From positions 1 to 9,568 of the forward strand of contig OMQW01000071.1 of assembly GCA_900313345.1 (NCBI GenBank): a DNA stretch of 9,568 nt. Direction: 5' to 3'. Below, in pieces: positions 1-5,312 of this stretch. Each line of letters starts with the position of its first letter. Position 1 is the first letter of the stretch. This DNA is from an uncultured Eubacteriales bacterium. GTDB taxonomy: Bacteria > Bacillota_I > Bacilli_A > RF39 > UBA660. The position numbers and the translations under genes are program-made. The notes under the pieces are model-generated. The model was given only the letters and a program-made list of their open reading frames with translations. It had not been told where the DNA came from and did not search any database.

Positions 1-387
1 AACAAAAAAGGTGTATCAGAATTTAAAGCATTTATATCAAAAGGAAATATAATAGATATGGCAATTGGTGTAATTATAGGTGCCGCTTTTGGTAAAATTG
101 TAACATCTCTTGTAAATGATATATTAATGCCAATAATTGGTGTTATTATTGGTGGAATTGATTTTACTGGATTAGTAATCACTTTTAAAGATGCTAAAAT
201 ATACTATGGAAATTTTATTCAAAATATAATTGACTTCTTAATCGTTGCTTTTTGTATCTTCATATTCACAAAAGCTTTAAGCAAATTAAACAGAAAAGAA
301 AAAAAGAAAGAAGAAATAAAAGAAAAAGAAGAAATATTATTATTAAGAGAAATTAGAGATGAATTAAAGAAAAAATCAGGTAAATAA
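1..387 (+). CDS. mscL: Large-conductance mechanosensitive channel MscL (5' end outside window)
   Basis: The reading frame is open from base 1, so the start codon lies just upstream; the ATG at 58 is internal. The 128 visible residues open with the amphipathic N-terminal helix (EFKAFISKGNIIDMA), which leads into TM1 with the family signature GVIIGAAFGKIVTSLVNDI. A periplasmic-loop-sized stretch follows, then TM2 at about residues 70-93. A Lys/Glu-rich cytoplasmic tail (95-128) ends in a helix typical of the MscL C-terminal bundle. MscL forms a homopentameric membrane pore that opens under high membrane tension and releases solutes during osmotic downshock. Only a few N-terminal residues should be missing, judging by the usual length of about 130. 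It converges on the L,D-transpeptidase gene, and its stop codon lies in the loop of their shared terminator. Confidence 0.95.
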   Translation, partial: NKKGVSEFKAFISKGNIIDMAIGVIIGAAFGKIVTSLVNDILMPIIGVIIGGIDFTGLVITFKDAKIYYGNFIQNIIDFLIVAFCIFIFTKALSKLNRKEKKKEEIKEKEEILLLREIRDELKKKSGK

Positions 388-400
388 AACCTGATTTTTT
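370..400. terminator. Bidirectional intrinsic terminator between mscL and the L,D-transpeptidase gene
   Basis: A perfect 11-bp stem (AAAAAATCAGG / CCTGATTTTTT) has a 9-base loop. It gives a GC-containing stem followed by a T tract on both strands, so it can end both convergent transcripts. The left arm is the last codons of mscL, the mscL TAA lies in the loop, and base 400 is already part of the opposing gene's stop codon. Confidence 0.9.
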
Positions 401-1329
401 TATCTCCAAGGATTAGCTTTATCTGGATCAGTAGGATCCCATCCTTTTCTTGAATCATTTAAATCTATTTTGTCATAAACTGGCTTTTTAACTCCATTTG
501 GTAGATCACCATCATAAATTTTAACAACAGATCCAGTTGCTAAATTATCATGTATCCATTTAACATCAACAACTCTCATTCTTACACAACCAAGACTAGC
601 AAAATTACCTAACTTATTATATTCTTCTGATTCTAAACTATCTTTACTTTGCCTAATGTAAGGAACAGAATGAAATAAAATATGTCCAGTAATACGTGTA
701 GCATATTGTCCATATACTGTACCACCATCAGCTGAAAATAATGCTCTCCAAATATAATGATCAGAAATATTAAAGGTTCCTGTTGGTGTACCATTATCAA
801 GCCCATTAGAAACAGTAAACACTTTAACAATTTTAGTATAATTATTATTATCATCTAAACCATATACAACAACAACATTTTGATTACGTATTACTTCAGT
901 ATAATATGGAAGTTTATTAGATGTAGAAGTAGAATTTTGAACTTCAATTTTTTGATTGCTTTCCTGAACAACTACTTCTTCTTTTTTCTTTTCATTAACA
1001 ATAATTTTTAAATTTTTTTTAATTTCTTTACCTAATTTACTTTTAGAAATAACATAAACATCATAAGTACCAGGAGTATTCAAATCATAAGTACCTTCTA
1101 TTTTATAATTATCTTTTTTACTGTCTAAAGTTACATTGATGTAATCATCAAAATTAATTGTTGAACCAGCCACTACAGAAATATTATCACTTTTTAAAGT
1201 AATAATAGGATTTATATCCTTAACCTTCTTTTTTGGAATTTTTTCATCTTTCTTAAAAATTAAGCAAAGTGTAAAAATAGTAATAATTACACATATAACA
1301 ATTAGTAAAATTTTCTTTTTATTTAACAT
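400..1329 (-). CDS. Membrane-anchored L,D-transpeptidase (YkuD domain) with an Ig-like domain
   Basis: This 309-aa protein has a Lys-rich N-terminus and one hydrophobic segment (about 7-25), predicted to anchor the rest outside the cell. Residues about 41-111 look like a bacterial Ig-like domain of the DUF5011 kind (strands around SVVAGSTINFDDYINV and TPGTYDVYVISKS). A low-complexity linker (112-138) leads to the YkuD catalytic domain (about 141-273). The catalytic signature is intact: His220, then SLGCVRM with Ser246, nucleophile Cys248 and Arg250. The family forms 3-3 peptidoglycan cross-links or attaches proteins to peptidoglycan, using a Cys acyl-enzyme. The Pro/Asp-rich C-terminal tail (about 280-309) is outside the known domain. 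The ATG at 1329 has an AAAGG-type ribosome site. A TATAAT lies at 1355-1360 without a convincing -35, so it may be cotranscribed with the 68-aa gene 48 bases upstream. YkuD assignment is firm; the Ig-like call is moderate. Confidence 0.93.
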   Translation of the reverse strand: MLNKKKILLIVICVIITIFTLCLIFKKDEKIPKKKVKDINPIITLKSDNISVVAGSTINFDDYINVTLDSKKDNYKIEGTYDLNTPGTYDVYVISKSKLGKEIKKNLKIIVNEKKKEEVVVQESNQKIEVQNSTSTSNKLPYYTEVIRNQNVVVVYGLDDNNNYTKIVKVFTVSNGLDNGTPTGTFNISDHYIWRALFSADGGTVYGQYATRITGHILFHSVPYIRQSKDSLESEEYNKLGNFASLGCVRMRVVDVKWIHDNLATGSVVKIYDGDLPNGVKKPVYDKIDLNDSRKGWDPTDPDKANPWR

Positions 1330-1377
1330 ATATTACGCCTTTCTTTATTTTTATATTATATTAAAATTAATAAATAA

Positions 1378-1584
1378 TTAGAATTCTTTATCAAATAATT
1401 GCAGTTCATAAATAGCAACAAGTGAATAAGAACCTGCAGATTTACCATATAATCTATAAGACTTATATTTTTCTTTATTTTTTGGAGTATAACTAATATC
1501 TTTAACATTATAACTAAATGCATAAACTAATATTATACAAGAACACCCTAAAATAAAAGTAACCAAAAGATTTATTTTACTCAT
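1378..1584 (-). CDS. Small single-pass membrane protein of unknown function
   Basis: I do not recognise this 68-aa protein. It has one strong hydrophobic helix (about 5-23), then a short Lys/Tyr/Ser-rich tail containing YKSYRLYGKSAGSYSLVAIY. The ATG at 1584 is preceded by AAGGTGAT at good spacing, which supports real translation. It is the first gene after the tRNA-Cys terminator and 48 bases upstream of the L,D-transpeptidase gene on the same strand, so it may be expressed with it and act at the cell envelope, but that is only inferred from position. Two cysteines in the helix (LGCSC) do not make a good lipobox. Confidence 0.6.
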   Translation of the reverse strand: MSKINLLVTFILGCSCIILVYAFSYNVKDISYTPKNKEKYKSYRLYGKSAGSYSLVAIYELQLFDKEF

Positions 1585-1635
1585 ATAATCACCTTACCTT
1601 AATAATATTATCATATATAAAAATAATAAATTAAT

Positions 1636-1661
1636 AAATAAAAAATCAGCAAAAGCTGATT
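1636..1661 (-). terminator. Intrinsic terminator after tRNA-Cys
   Basis: Read on the minus strand, a perfect 7-bp stem AATCAGC / GCTGATT with a TTTT loop is followed by TTTTATTTATT. It lies 11 bases past the CCA end of tRNA-Cys, so it ends that single-gene transcript. There is no T tract on the plus strand, so it works one way only. Confidence 0.88.
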
Positions 1662-1671
1662 AAATTCATAT

Positions 1672-1745
1672 TGGAGGGCCTAGTCGGATTTGAACCAACG
1701 ATCAGGGTGTTGCAGACCCACGCCTTACCACTTGGCTATAGACCC
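1672..1745 (-). tRNA. tRNA-Cys (GCA)
   Basis: The minus strand folds into a complete cloverleaf. The acceptor stem is GGGUCUA / UAGGCCC with one G-U pair, the D arm is GCC...GGC, the anticodon loop is CUGCAAC with anticodon GCA, and the T arm is GUUGG-UUCAAAU-CCGAC. The discriminator is U73, the identity base for tRNA-Cys, and CCA is encoded (1672-1674). The outer pair of the anticodon stem (27/43) is U-U, a small irregularity. It is a single-gene unit with its own promoter and terminator. Confidence 0.97.
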
Positions 1746-1757
1746 ATCAATAAATTA

Positions 1758-1786
1758 ATTTTAATATACTTTTTTAATAATGTCAA
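1758..1786 (-). promoter_or_regulatory. Sigma-A promoter of tRNA-Cys
   Basis: On the minus strand a consensus -35 TTGACA (1781-1786) is followed by a 17-base spacer and TAAAAT (1758-1763, five of six matches). Transcription would start near 1751, about 6 bases before the mature tRNA. It is one of the best matches to consensus in the window, as expected for a stable-RNA gene. Confidence 0.88.
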
Positions 1787-1789
1787 TGA

Positions 1790-1826
1790 AAAATAAAAGT
1801 CCTAATACAAAATATGTATTAAGACT
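1790..1826 (-). terminator. Intrinsic terminator after the PH-like gene
   Basis: On the minus strand the inverted repeat AGTCTTAATACA / TGTATTAGGACT forms 12 positions of stem with one A-C mismatch and a 5-base loop. It is followed by TTTATTTTT. It starts 8 bases after the stop codon of the PH-like gene and closes the two-gene operon just before the tRNA-Cys promoter. Confidence 0.82.
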
Positions 1827-1834
1827 ATAGATTA

Positions 1835-2284
1835 TTACTTTTCTTCTTTTTCTTTAGAATGATATTTTTTCTTTTGCTCCATCATATATGAAGAAATAGC
1901 AGTTTGAAGTTCAGGTAATGCCCTTTTATCAATATCTGATAATGTAACAAATTCTTTAATAGTATCAATATAAACTTTACCAAATATTATACCGCCAGAT
2001 ACTTTTAAATCATTAAACATATCAGGAGTAATAGATGTTAAATCATAACCAAAAATTAAATTTTTATGTCCTATTAATATTCTTTCAGTAGTTATAGATA
2101 CAACAGCACTTTGAAAGATATTAAGTAATGTGTCATTTTTTTGAGCAATAAAAGAATATAAAACTTCTTCTCCTGGATTTAAATGAAGTGCAACAATATA
2201 TGAATGTCTTTTATATCTCCACCCTATTGTTAATGGATATGCTTTTTTAAAATCATATACCATCTTACAAATTTCTTGTTGCAT
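1835..2284 (-). CDS. Bacterial PH-like (YokE-type) domain protein
   Basis: This 149-aa protein has no signal peptide or membrane segment. Residues about 25-130 resemble the small bacterial PH-like domains (YokE-type): LHLNPGEEVLYSF (34-46), then VVSITTERILIGHKNLIFGY (61-80) with the typical T-x-x-R-hydrophobic strand pattern, then GKVYIDTIKEF and a closing amphipathic helix (about 116-135). A Lys/Glu-rich tail ends the protein. These domains often serve as membrane- or protein-binding modules, and no catalytic residues are evident. It is the second gene of an operon behind the thioredoxin-like gene: the gap is 8 bases and its ribosome site overlaps the upstream stop codon. Family assignment is by pattern only; the function is unknown. 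Confidence 0.75.
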   Translation of the reverse strand: MQQEICKMVYDFKKAYPLTIGWRYKRHSYIVALHLNPGEEVLYSFIAQKNDTLLNIFQSAVVSITTERILIGHKNLIFGYDLTSITPDMFNDLKVSGGIIFGKVYIDTIKEFVTLSDIDKRALPELQTAISSYMMEQKKKYHSKEKEEK

Positions 2285-2287
2285 AAT

Positions 2288-2294
2288 ATCACCT
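2288..2294 (-). promoter_or_regulatory. Ribosome-binding site of the PH-like gene overlapping the upstream stop codon
   Basis: AGGTGAT on the minus strand lies 3 bases before the ATG. It shares two bases with the TAG stop (2293-2295) of the thioredoxin-like gene. This geometry favours translational coupling of the two genes. Confidence 0.7.
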
Positions 2295-3045
2295 ACTCAC
2301 TAATAAAATTATATTTTTTAAACATAGTCGTTAAATCTTCAATAGAAGTTTCACCTTCAAATTTATCAACTATTTCATTATTTTTTACAACCAAAGTTGT
2401 TGGTGTTCCCCATCCAGAACTAAAGTATTCATTAGATTTTTGTAATTTATTAAATCCTTCTTCAGATAATTCATCAGTATTTAAATAATTTATAACAAGA
2501 TCATACTTATATACTAAATGTTCCATTATAGGTTTTTGAACTGCACAATGACTACAAGTTGGACGTCCTATATAAATTATAGAATAGCTATCAGCCTTTA
2601 ATAATTCTAAATATTTGTCAATATTAATATTGTTTAATTCTTTTTTCTCATCATCTTTTATACTAGCAGATTCACTTTGTGCATCACCAGTAGTAGTTTG
2701 AGAACTAGTTGAACTAGAACTAGAAGTTCCATTGCTATATTCTTTACTATTATTTCCACTAATTACTGCAACAACAATAAAGAAAACAGCAAGTAAGGCA
2801 ACTAAAATAATATTTCTAATAACAGCATTACGTTTAGTATTTGAAACCACCTTAGTTTCCTTTTTTTCAGTAACTTTTACTTCTTCATTTTTAATATTAT
2901 CTTTTTTAACAGTCTCTTTCTTAGGTGTAGGTTTTTTAGTACCAGTTTTACTAGAATTTACTTTCTTAGTAGAACTAGTTTTTTTAGTACTTGCAACTTT
3001 TTTAGTTGTAGTTTTCTTTGTTTCATCTTTTTTTGTATTTGCCAT
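2293..3045 (-). CDS. Membrane-anchored thioredoxin-like protein with a Lys/Thr-rich cytoplasmic tail
   Basis: The 250 residues fall into four parts. Residues 1-72 are an extremely Lys/Thr/Ser-rich tail with repeated TKK and STKK units. Residues about 78-97 form one membrane helix. Residues 98-135 are a Ser/Thr/Gln-rich linker. Residues about 140-248 form a thioredoxin fold. That fold has a redox motif Cys164-Ser-His-Cys167 at the end of a strand (IIYIGRPTCSHC) and the cis-proline loop GTPTTLVV (Pro215). The positive-inside rule puts the basic tail in the cytoplasm and the thioredoxin domain outside, where it could act in thiol-disulfide exchange of exported proteins. Its partner is unknown. 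CSHC differs from the CGPC of cytoplasmic thioredoxin. It is first in an operon with the PH-like gene and has a ribosome site AGAGG. Confidence 0.85.
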   Translation of the reverse strand: MANTKKDETKKTTTKKVASTKKTSSTKKVNSSKTGTKKPTPKKETVKKDNIKNEEVKVTEKKETKVVSNTKRNAVIRNIILVALLAVFFIVVAVISGNNSKEYSNGTSSSSSTSSQTTTGDAQSESASIKDDEKKELNNINIDKYLELLKADSYSIIYIGRPTCSHCAVQKPIMEHLVYKYDLVINYLNTDELSEEGFNKLQKSNEYFSSGWGTPTTLVVKNNEIVDKFEGETSIEDLTTMFKKYNFISE

Positions 3046-3069
3046 ACATATACCTCTTTTCTAATATAG

Positions 3070-3099
3070 ATTATAGCATATATAACAATATAAAATCAA
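3070..3099 (-). promoter_or_regulatory. Sigma-A promoter of the thioredoxin-like/PH operon
   Basis: On the minus strand a consensus TATAAT (3070-3075) is preceded by the extended -10 element TG-C. TTGATT (3094-3099) lies 18 bases upstream as a -35. Transcription would begin near 3063, about 18 bases before the ATG at 3045, leaving room for the AGAGG ribosome site. Confidence 0.75.
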
Positions 3100-3105
3100 T
3101 AAAAT

Positions 3106-3148
3106 AAAAAAAGCTTAATATTGGATGCCCCAATATACAAGCTTTTTT
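3106..3148 (-). terminator. Intrinsic terminator inside the 3' end of proS
   Basis: Two stacked stems form here: AAGCTTTTTT / AAAAAAGCTT (3139-3148 with 3107-3116) enclosing CCAATAT / ATATTGG (3130-3136 with 3118-3124), with a 5-base loop and a small internal loop. On the minus strand it is followed by more T (TATTTTATTG). The upstream arm encodes the last residues of ProRS, and the stop codon TAA (3115-3117) is part of the stem. It ends the transketolase-like/sirA/yneF/proS transcript. Confidence 0.85.
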
Positions 3149-4545
3149 GCATCTTTACCACATACGCAACATTTAGAATCAATAGGATTTTCATCTACTA
3201 TACATCTTGATTTTAATCCCTTTATTTCTTTCATTTTAGCTTCACAATCAGCATCTCCACACCACATAGCTTTAATAAATCCTGGTTGCTTATCCATAAT
3301 TTCTTTAACTTCAGAAAAATTATGAGCTTCAAAGGTTAAACTATTACGGCGCTCTAATGCTCTATCATACATATCACTTTGTATTGTTTTTAATAATGTA
3401 TTACAAACAACAACTAAATCATTATATTTTGTATTTACTTCAATTTTTTCCCTAGTATCACGTCTAGTAAGAGTAACAATATTATTAGCTAAATCTCTAG
3501 GTCCAATATCAATTCTAATTGGAACTCCATTTACTTCACTTTCTGCAAACTTAAATCCAGCACTCTTGTCACTATCAAGAACTTCATAAGTTATATTTTC
3601 TTTATCAAATTTTTTCTTTAAATTTTCAATAAAATTATCAACTTCTTCACTTTCTTTAATAGGAACAATATTAACTTTTACAGGAGCTATCTTAGGAGGT
3701 AATACTAATCCATAATCATCACTATGTACCATAATTAATGCACCAATCATACGAGTTGTAACTCCCCAAGAAGTTTGATAAACGTAAGATAAATTATTTT
3801 CTCTATCACTAAATTTAATATCATAAGCTTTAGCAAATTTTTGACCAAAATAATGACTAGTACCAGATTGTAAAGCAACACCATTATACATAAGTGCTTC
3901 AATAGTTAAAGAATATTCTGCTCCAGCAAATTTTTCCTTTTCAGTTTTTACACCGGTAATTACTGGAATTGCTAAATAATTTTCAAAAAATTCTTTATAT
4001 ATTTTATGCATTAAATGAGCTTCAGTTTCTGCTTCTTTTTGTGTTTCATGAATTGTATGACCTTCTTGCCATAAAAATTCTCTACTTCTTAAGAAAGGTC
4101 TAGTTTCTTTTTCCCATCTAAATACACTACACCATTGATTGTATTTTAAAGGTAAATCTCTATAACTTTTTACAGTATTATGAAAATAATCACTAAATAA
4201 TGTTTCACTAGTTGGTCTTACACACATTCGCTCCTCTAGCTTTTTATTTCCGCCTTCGGTTACCCAAGCAACTTCAGGAGCAAAACCATTAATTAATTCT
4301 CCCTCTTTTTTCATTAAATTTTCAGGAATTAATAAAGGCATATATACATTTGTATGACCAGTTTTTTTAAATTCTGTATCTAATACATGTTGTATATTTT
4401 CCCAAATAGCATAACCACGAGGTTCTATGACTATACAACCCTTTACATTTGAATAACTTGCAAGCTTAGCTGCCTTAACAACATCAGTATACCATTTTGC
4501 AAAATCATTATCTCTACTAGTAATTTCTTTATTTATTTTATTCAT
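3115..4545 (-). CDS. proS: Prolyl-tRNA synthetase, archaeal/eukaryote-like type
   Basis: This class II synthetase charges tRNA-Pro with proline in the cytoplasm. At 476 residues it has the short form without the editing domain found in the longer E. coli-type enzyme. Visible are the proline-site RPTSET (110-115, with the T-x-E triad), motif 2 (FRWEKETRPFLRSREFLWQEGHT, 142-164) and motif 3 (around TTRMIGAL-VHSDDYGLVLPP, 263-284). An anticodon-binding domain spans about 285-400. The C-terminal zinc-type domain has Cys429, Cys434, Cys459 and Cys462, the spacing of the four-Cys site in the Thermus enzyme, and ends in VYWGIQY. The ATG at 4545 has a strong TTAGGAG ribosome site. It follows yneF by 32 bases, so it is probably last in the transketolase-like/sirA/yneF/proS operon. 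I saw no T-box leader upstream. Confidence 0.97.
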   Translation of the reverse strand: MNKINKEITSRDNDFAKWYTDVVKAAKLASYSNVKGCIVIEPRGYAIWENIQHVLDTEFKKTGHTNVYMPLLIPENLMKKEGELINGFAPEVAWVTEGGNKKLEERMCVRPTSETLFSDYFHNTVKSYRDLPLKYNQWCSVFRWEKETRPFLRSREFLWQEGHTIHETQKEAETEAHLMHKIYKEFFENYLAIPVITGVKTEKEKFAGAEYSLTIEALMYNGVALQSGTSHYFGQKFAKAYDIKFSDRENNLSYVYQTSWGVTTRMIGALIMVHSDDYGLVLPPKIAPVKVNIVPIKESEEVDNFIENLKKKFDKENITYEVLDSDKSAGFKFAESEVNGVPIRIDIGPRDLANNIVTLTRRDTREKIEVNTKYNDLVVVCNTLLKTIQSDMYDRALERRNSLTFEAHNFSEVKEIMDKQPGFIKAMWCGDADCEAKMKEIKGLKSRCIVDENPIDSKCCVCGKDAKKLVYWGIQY

Positions 4546-4570
4546 TTTTATTACTCCTAACTAAAAGAAA

Positions 4571-4589
4571 AAGTATATTACATATACTT
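4571..4589 (-). other. Weak hairpin at the yneF-proS junction (possible partial terminator)
   Basis: On the minus strand AAGTATA / TATACTT forms a 7-bp, mostly A-T stem around a 5-base loop. It covers the yneF stop codon and is followed by TTTTTCTTTT. It could reduce, but hardly stop, readthrough into proS. It may also be chance in such AT-rich DNA. Confidence 0.35.
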
Positions 4590-4787
4590 GCTCATAGATT
4601 TCATCATTTGATTAACTTGCTTTTGATTAGGTTTTCTCCCCATTTGCATCATAAGAGTTTTAATCATTTCTTCATTTATTGGTGGGTTTTTCTTAAAGTA
4701 TTTTTTTATAAATACCCTAGCAATTAAAAATCCAATAACTATTCCTATAACTAATCCAAGTATAACTAATAAAATATCATGTAACAT
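4578..4787 (-). CDS. yneF: UPF0154 membrane protein YneF
   Basis: This 69-aa protein of the UPF0154 family has one N-terminal membrane helix (about 5-25, LLVILGLVIGIVIGFLIARV). The conserved cytoplasmic part contains YFKKNPPINEEMI (30-42) and MMQMGRKPNQKQVNQMMKSM (46-65). The family is widespread in Firmicutes and Mollicutes; its function is not known to me. I chose the ATG at 4787, which has GGAG nine bases upstream and GAAGG closer. The longer frame starting with TTG at 4802 has no ribosome site, and the ATG at 4796 sits directly against GGAG. The gene lies 45 bases after the sirA-like gene, the same order as yneE-yneF in B. subtilis. Confidence 0.92.
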   Translation of the reverse strand: MLHDILLVILGLVIGIVIGFLIARVFIKKYFKKNPPINEEMIKTLMMQMGRKPNQKQVNQMMKSMSKYM

Positions 4788-4832
4788 TTCCTTCATCTCC
4801 AATTCATATATATTTTACTAAATTTTTAATAA

Positions 4833-5258
4833 TTAAACAAGCATTTTACTATTTTCTAAGAAAAAATAATCATGATTTTTAAAATCACAAACAAATAAAT
4901 TAAGATTATATTTAGAAAGTGCTCTTAAAAAATAACTATAATCCTTATTACTCTTTATCTTTATATAACTGTTTTTTATTTCCATATAAGTTTCTTCATT
5001 TAAATAAAGATTATTATAAATGTGTTTTTTATGATCTTTCTTATAGCATAATTCTCTATGATAATCTATAAATATTTTTCTATTTAATTTATCAGCATCT
5101 ATTTTAGAACATATACTCTTAAACAAATTATTTCCATACATAGAATCATTATTATTTAAAGAACATATCTCTTTTAAAATATTATATATAGAATAAGGAT
5201 TATCTTTAAATAAAGAATATAAGTTATCATTAATTAAAAACAAATAAAAATTTCTCAT
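4833..5258 (-). CDS. sirA: SirA-like sporulation inhibitor of replication
   Basis: The 141-aa soluble protein resembles the SirA (YneE) family. It opens with MRNFYLFLINDNLYSLF, comparable with the start of B. subtilis SirA, and closes with a segment (LRALSKYNLNLFVCDFKNHDYFFLE) like the SirA C-terminus (a conserved hydrophobic-x-DF region). The middle is poorly conserved. B. subtilis SirA binds domain I of DnaA and blocks new rounds of replication when sporulation begins. Similarity is judged from memory and is modest; position between a transketolase-like gene and yneF, the B. subtilis order, strengthens it considerably. The ATG at 5258 has GGTGAT four bases upstream; the ATG seven codons earlier has no ribosome site. 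A Spo0A-box sequence lies about 43 bases upstream. It could act on DnaA here too, but that is inference. Confidence 0.75.
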   Translation of the reverse strand: MRNFYLFLINDNLYSLFKDNPYSIYNILKEICSLNNNDSMYGNNLFKSICSKIDADKLNRKIFIDYHRELCYKKDHKKHIYNNLYLNEETYMEIKNSYIKIKSNKDYSYFLRALSKYNLNLFVCDFKNHDYFFLENSKMLV

Positions 5259-5297
5259 TTCAATCACCAAAAATATCATAGCAATTAAAATGAGAAA
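5251..5297 (-). repeat. Inverted repeat spanning the sirA start codon
   Basis: A perfect 10-bp inverted repeat (TTTCTCATTT at 5251-5260, AAATGAGAAA at 5288-5297) is separated by 27 bases. One arm contains the sirA ATG and the loop holds the GGTGAT ribosome site. It could be an operator, or an RNA fold that hides the start codon if transcription begins upstream of 5297. Chance is possible. Confidence 0.4.
5275..5280 (-). promoter_or_regulatory. Candidate -10 of a sirA promoter lacking a -35
   Basis: TATGAT on the minus strand matches the -10 consensus in five of six bases. No -35-like hexamer occurs at 16-18 bases; the Spo0A-box sequence sits in that region instead, as in Spo0A-activated sigma-A promoters such as spoIIG. 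The predicted start near 5268 leaves a leader of only about 10 bases. TTTAAT at 5284-5289 is an alternative -10 giving a longer leader. Confidence 0.4.
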
Positions 5298-5300
5298 AAT

Positions 5301-5308
5301 TTGTCGAA
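5301..5308. promoter_or_regulatory. Spo0A box (0A box) upstream of sirA
   Basis: TTGTCGAA on the plus strand (TTCGACAA in the direction of sirA) is an exact match to the core Spo0A-binding sequence TGTCGAA. It lies between the transketolase-like stop codon and the sirA start, and its centre is about 37 bases upstream of the start predicted from TATGAT. I found no other exact copy in the window. Spo0A~P control of sirA is known in B. subtilis; control here is inferred. Confidence 0.6.
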
Positions 5309-5312
5309 AAAT

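Noticed and set aside
633..854. 73-aa frame on the minus strand inside the L,D-transpeptidase gene
   Set aside because: It is a frame-shifted shadow of the YkuD domain, whose catalytic motif lies in the other frame.
1507..1560. Lipoprotein signal in the 68-aa protein
   Set aside because: LGCSC in the membrane helix has Leu at the -2 position and no clear lipobox; an ordinary membrane anchor is simpler.
2732..3064. 110-aa hydrophobic open frame on the plus strand
   Set aside because: It mirrors the Lys/Thr-rich tail of the thioredoxin-like gene (Lys codons read backwards give Phe/Leu) and overlaps that gene's promoter.
4546..4577. T-box riboswitch upstream of proS
   Set aside because: There are only 32 bases between yneF and proS, with no T-box sequence or specifier stem.
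5259..5279. ATG at 5279 as the sirA start
   Set aside because: It has no ribosome site, and the extra seven residues precede the point where the SirA family normally begins; GGTGAT fits the ATG at 5258.
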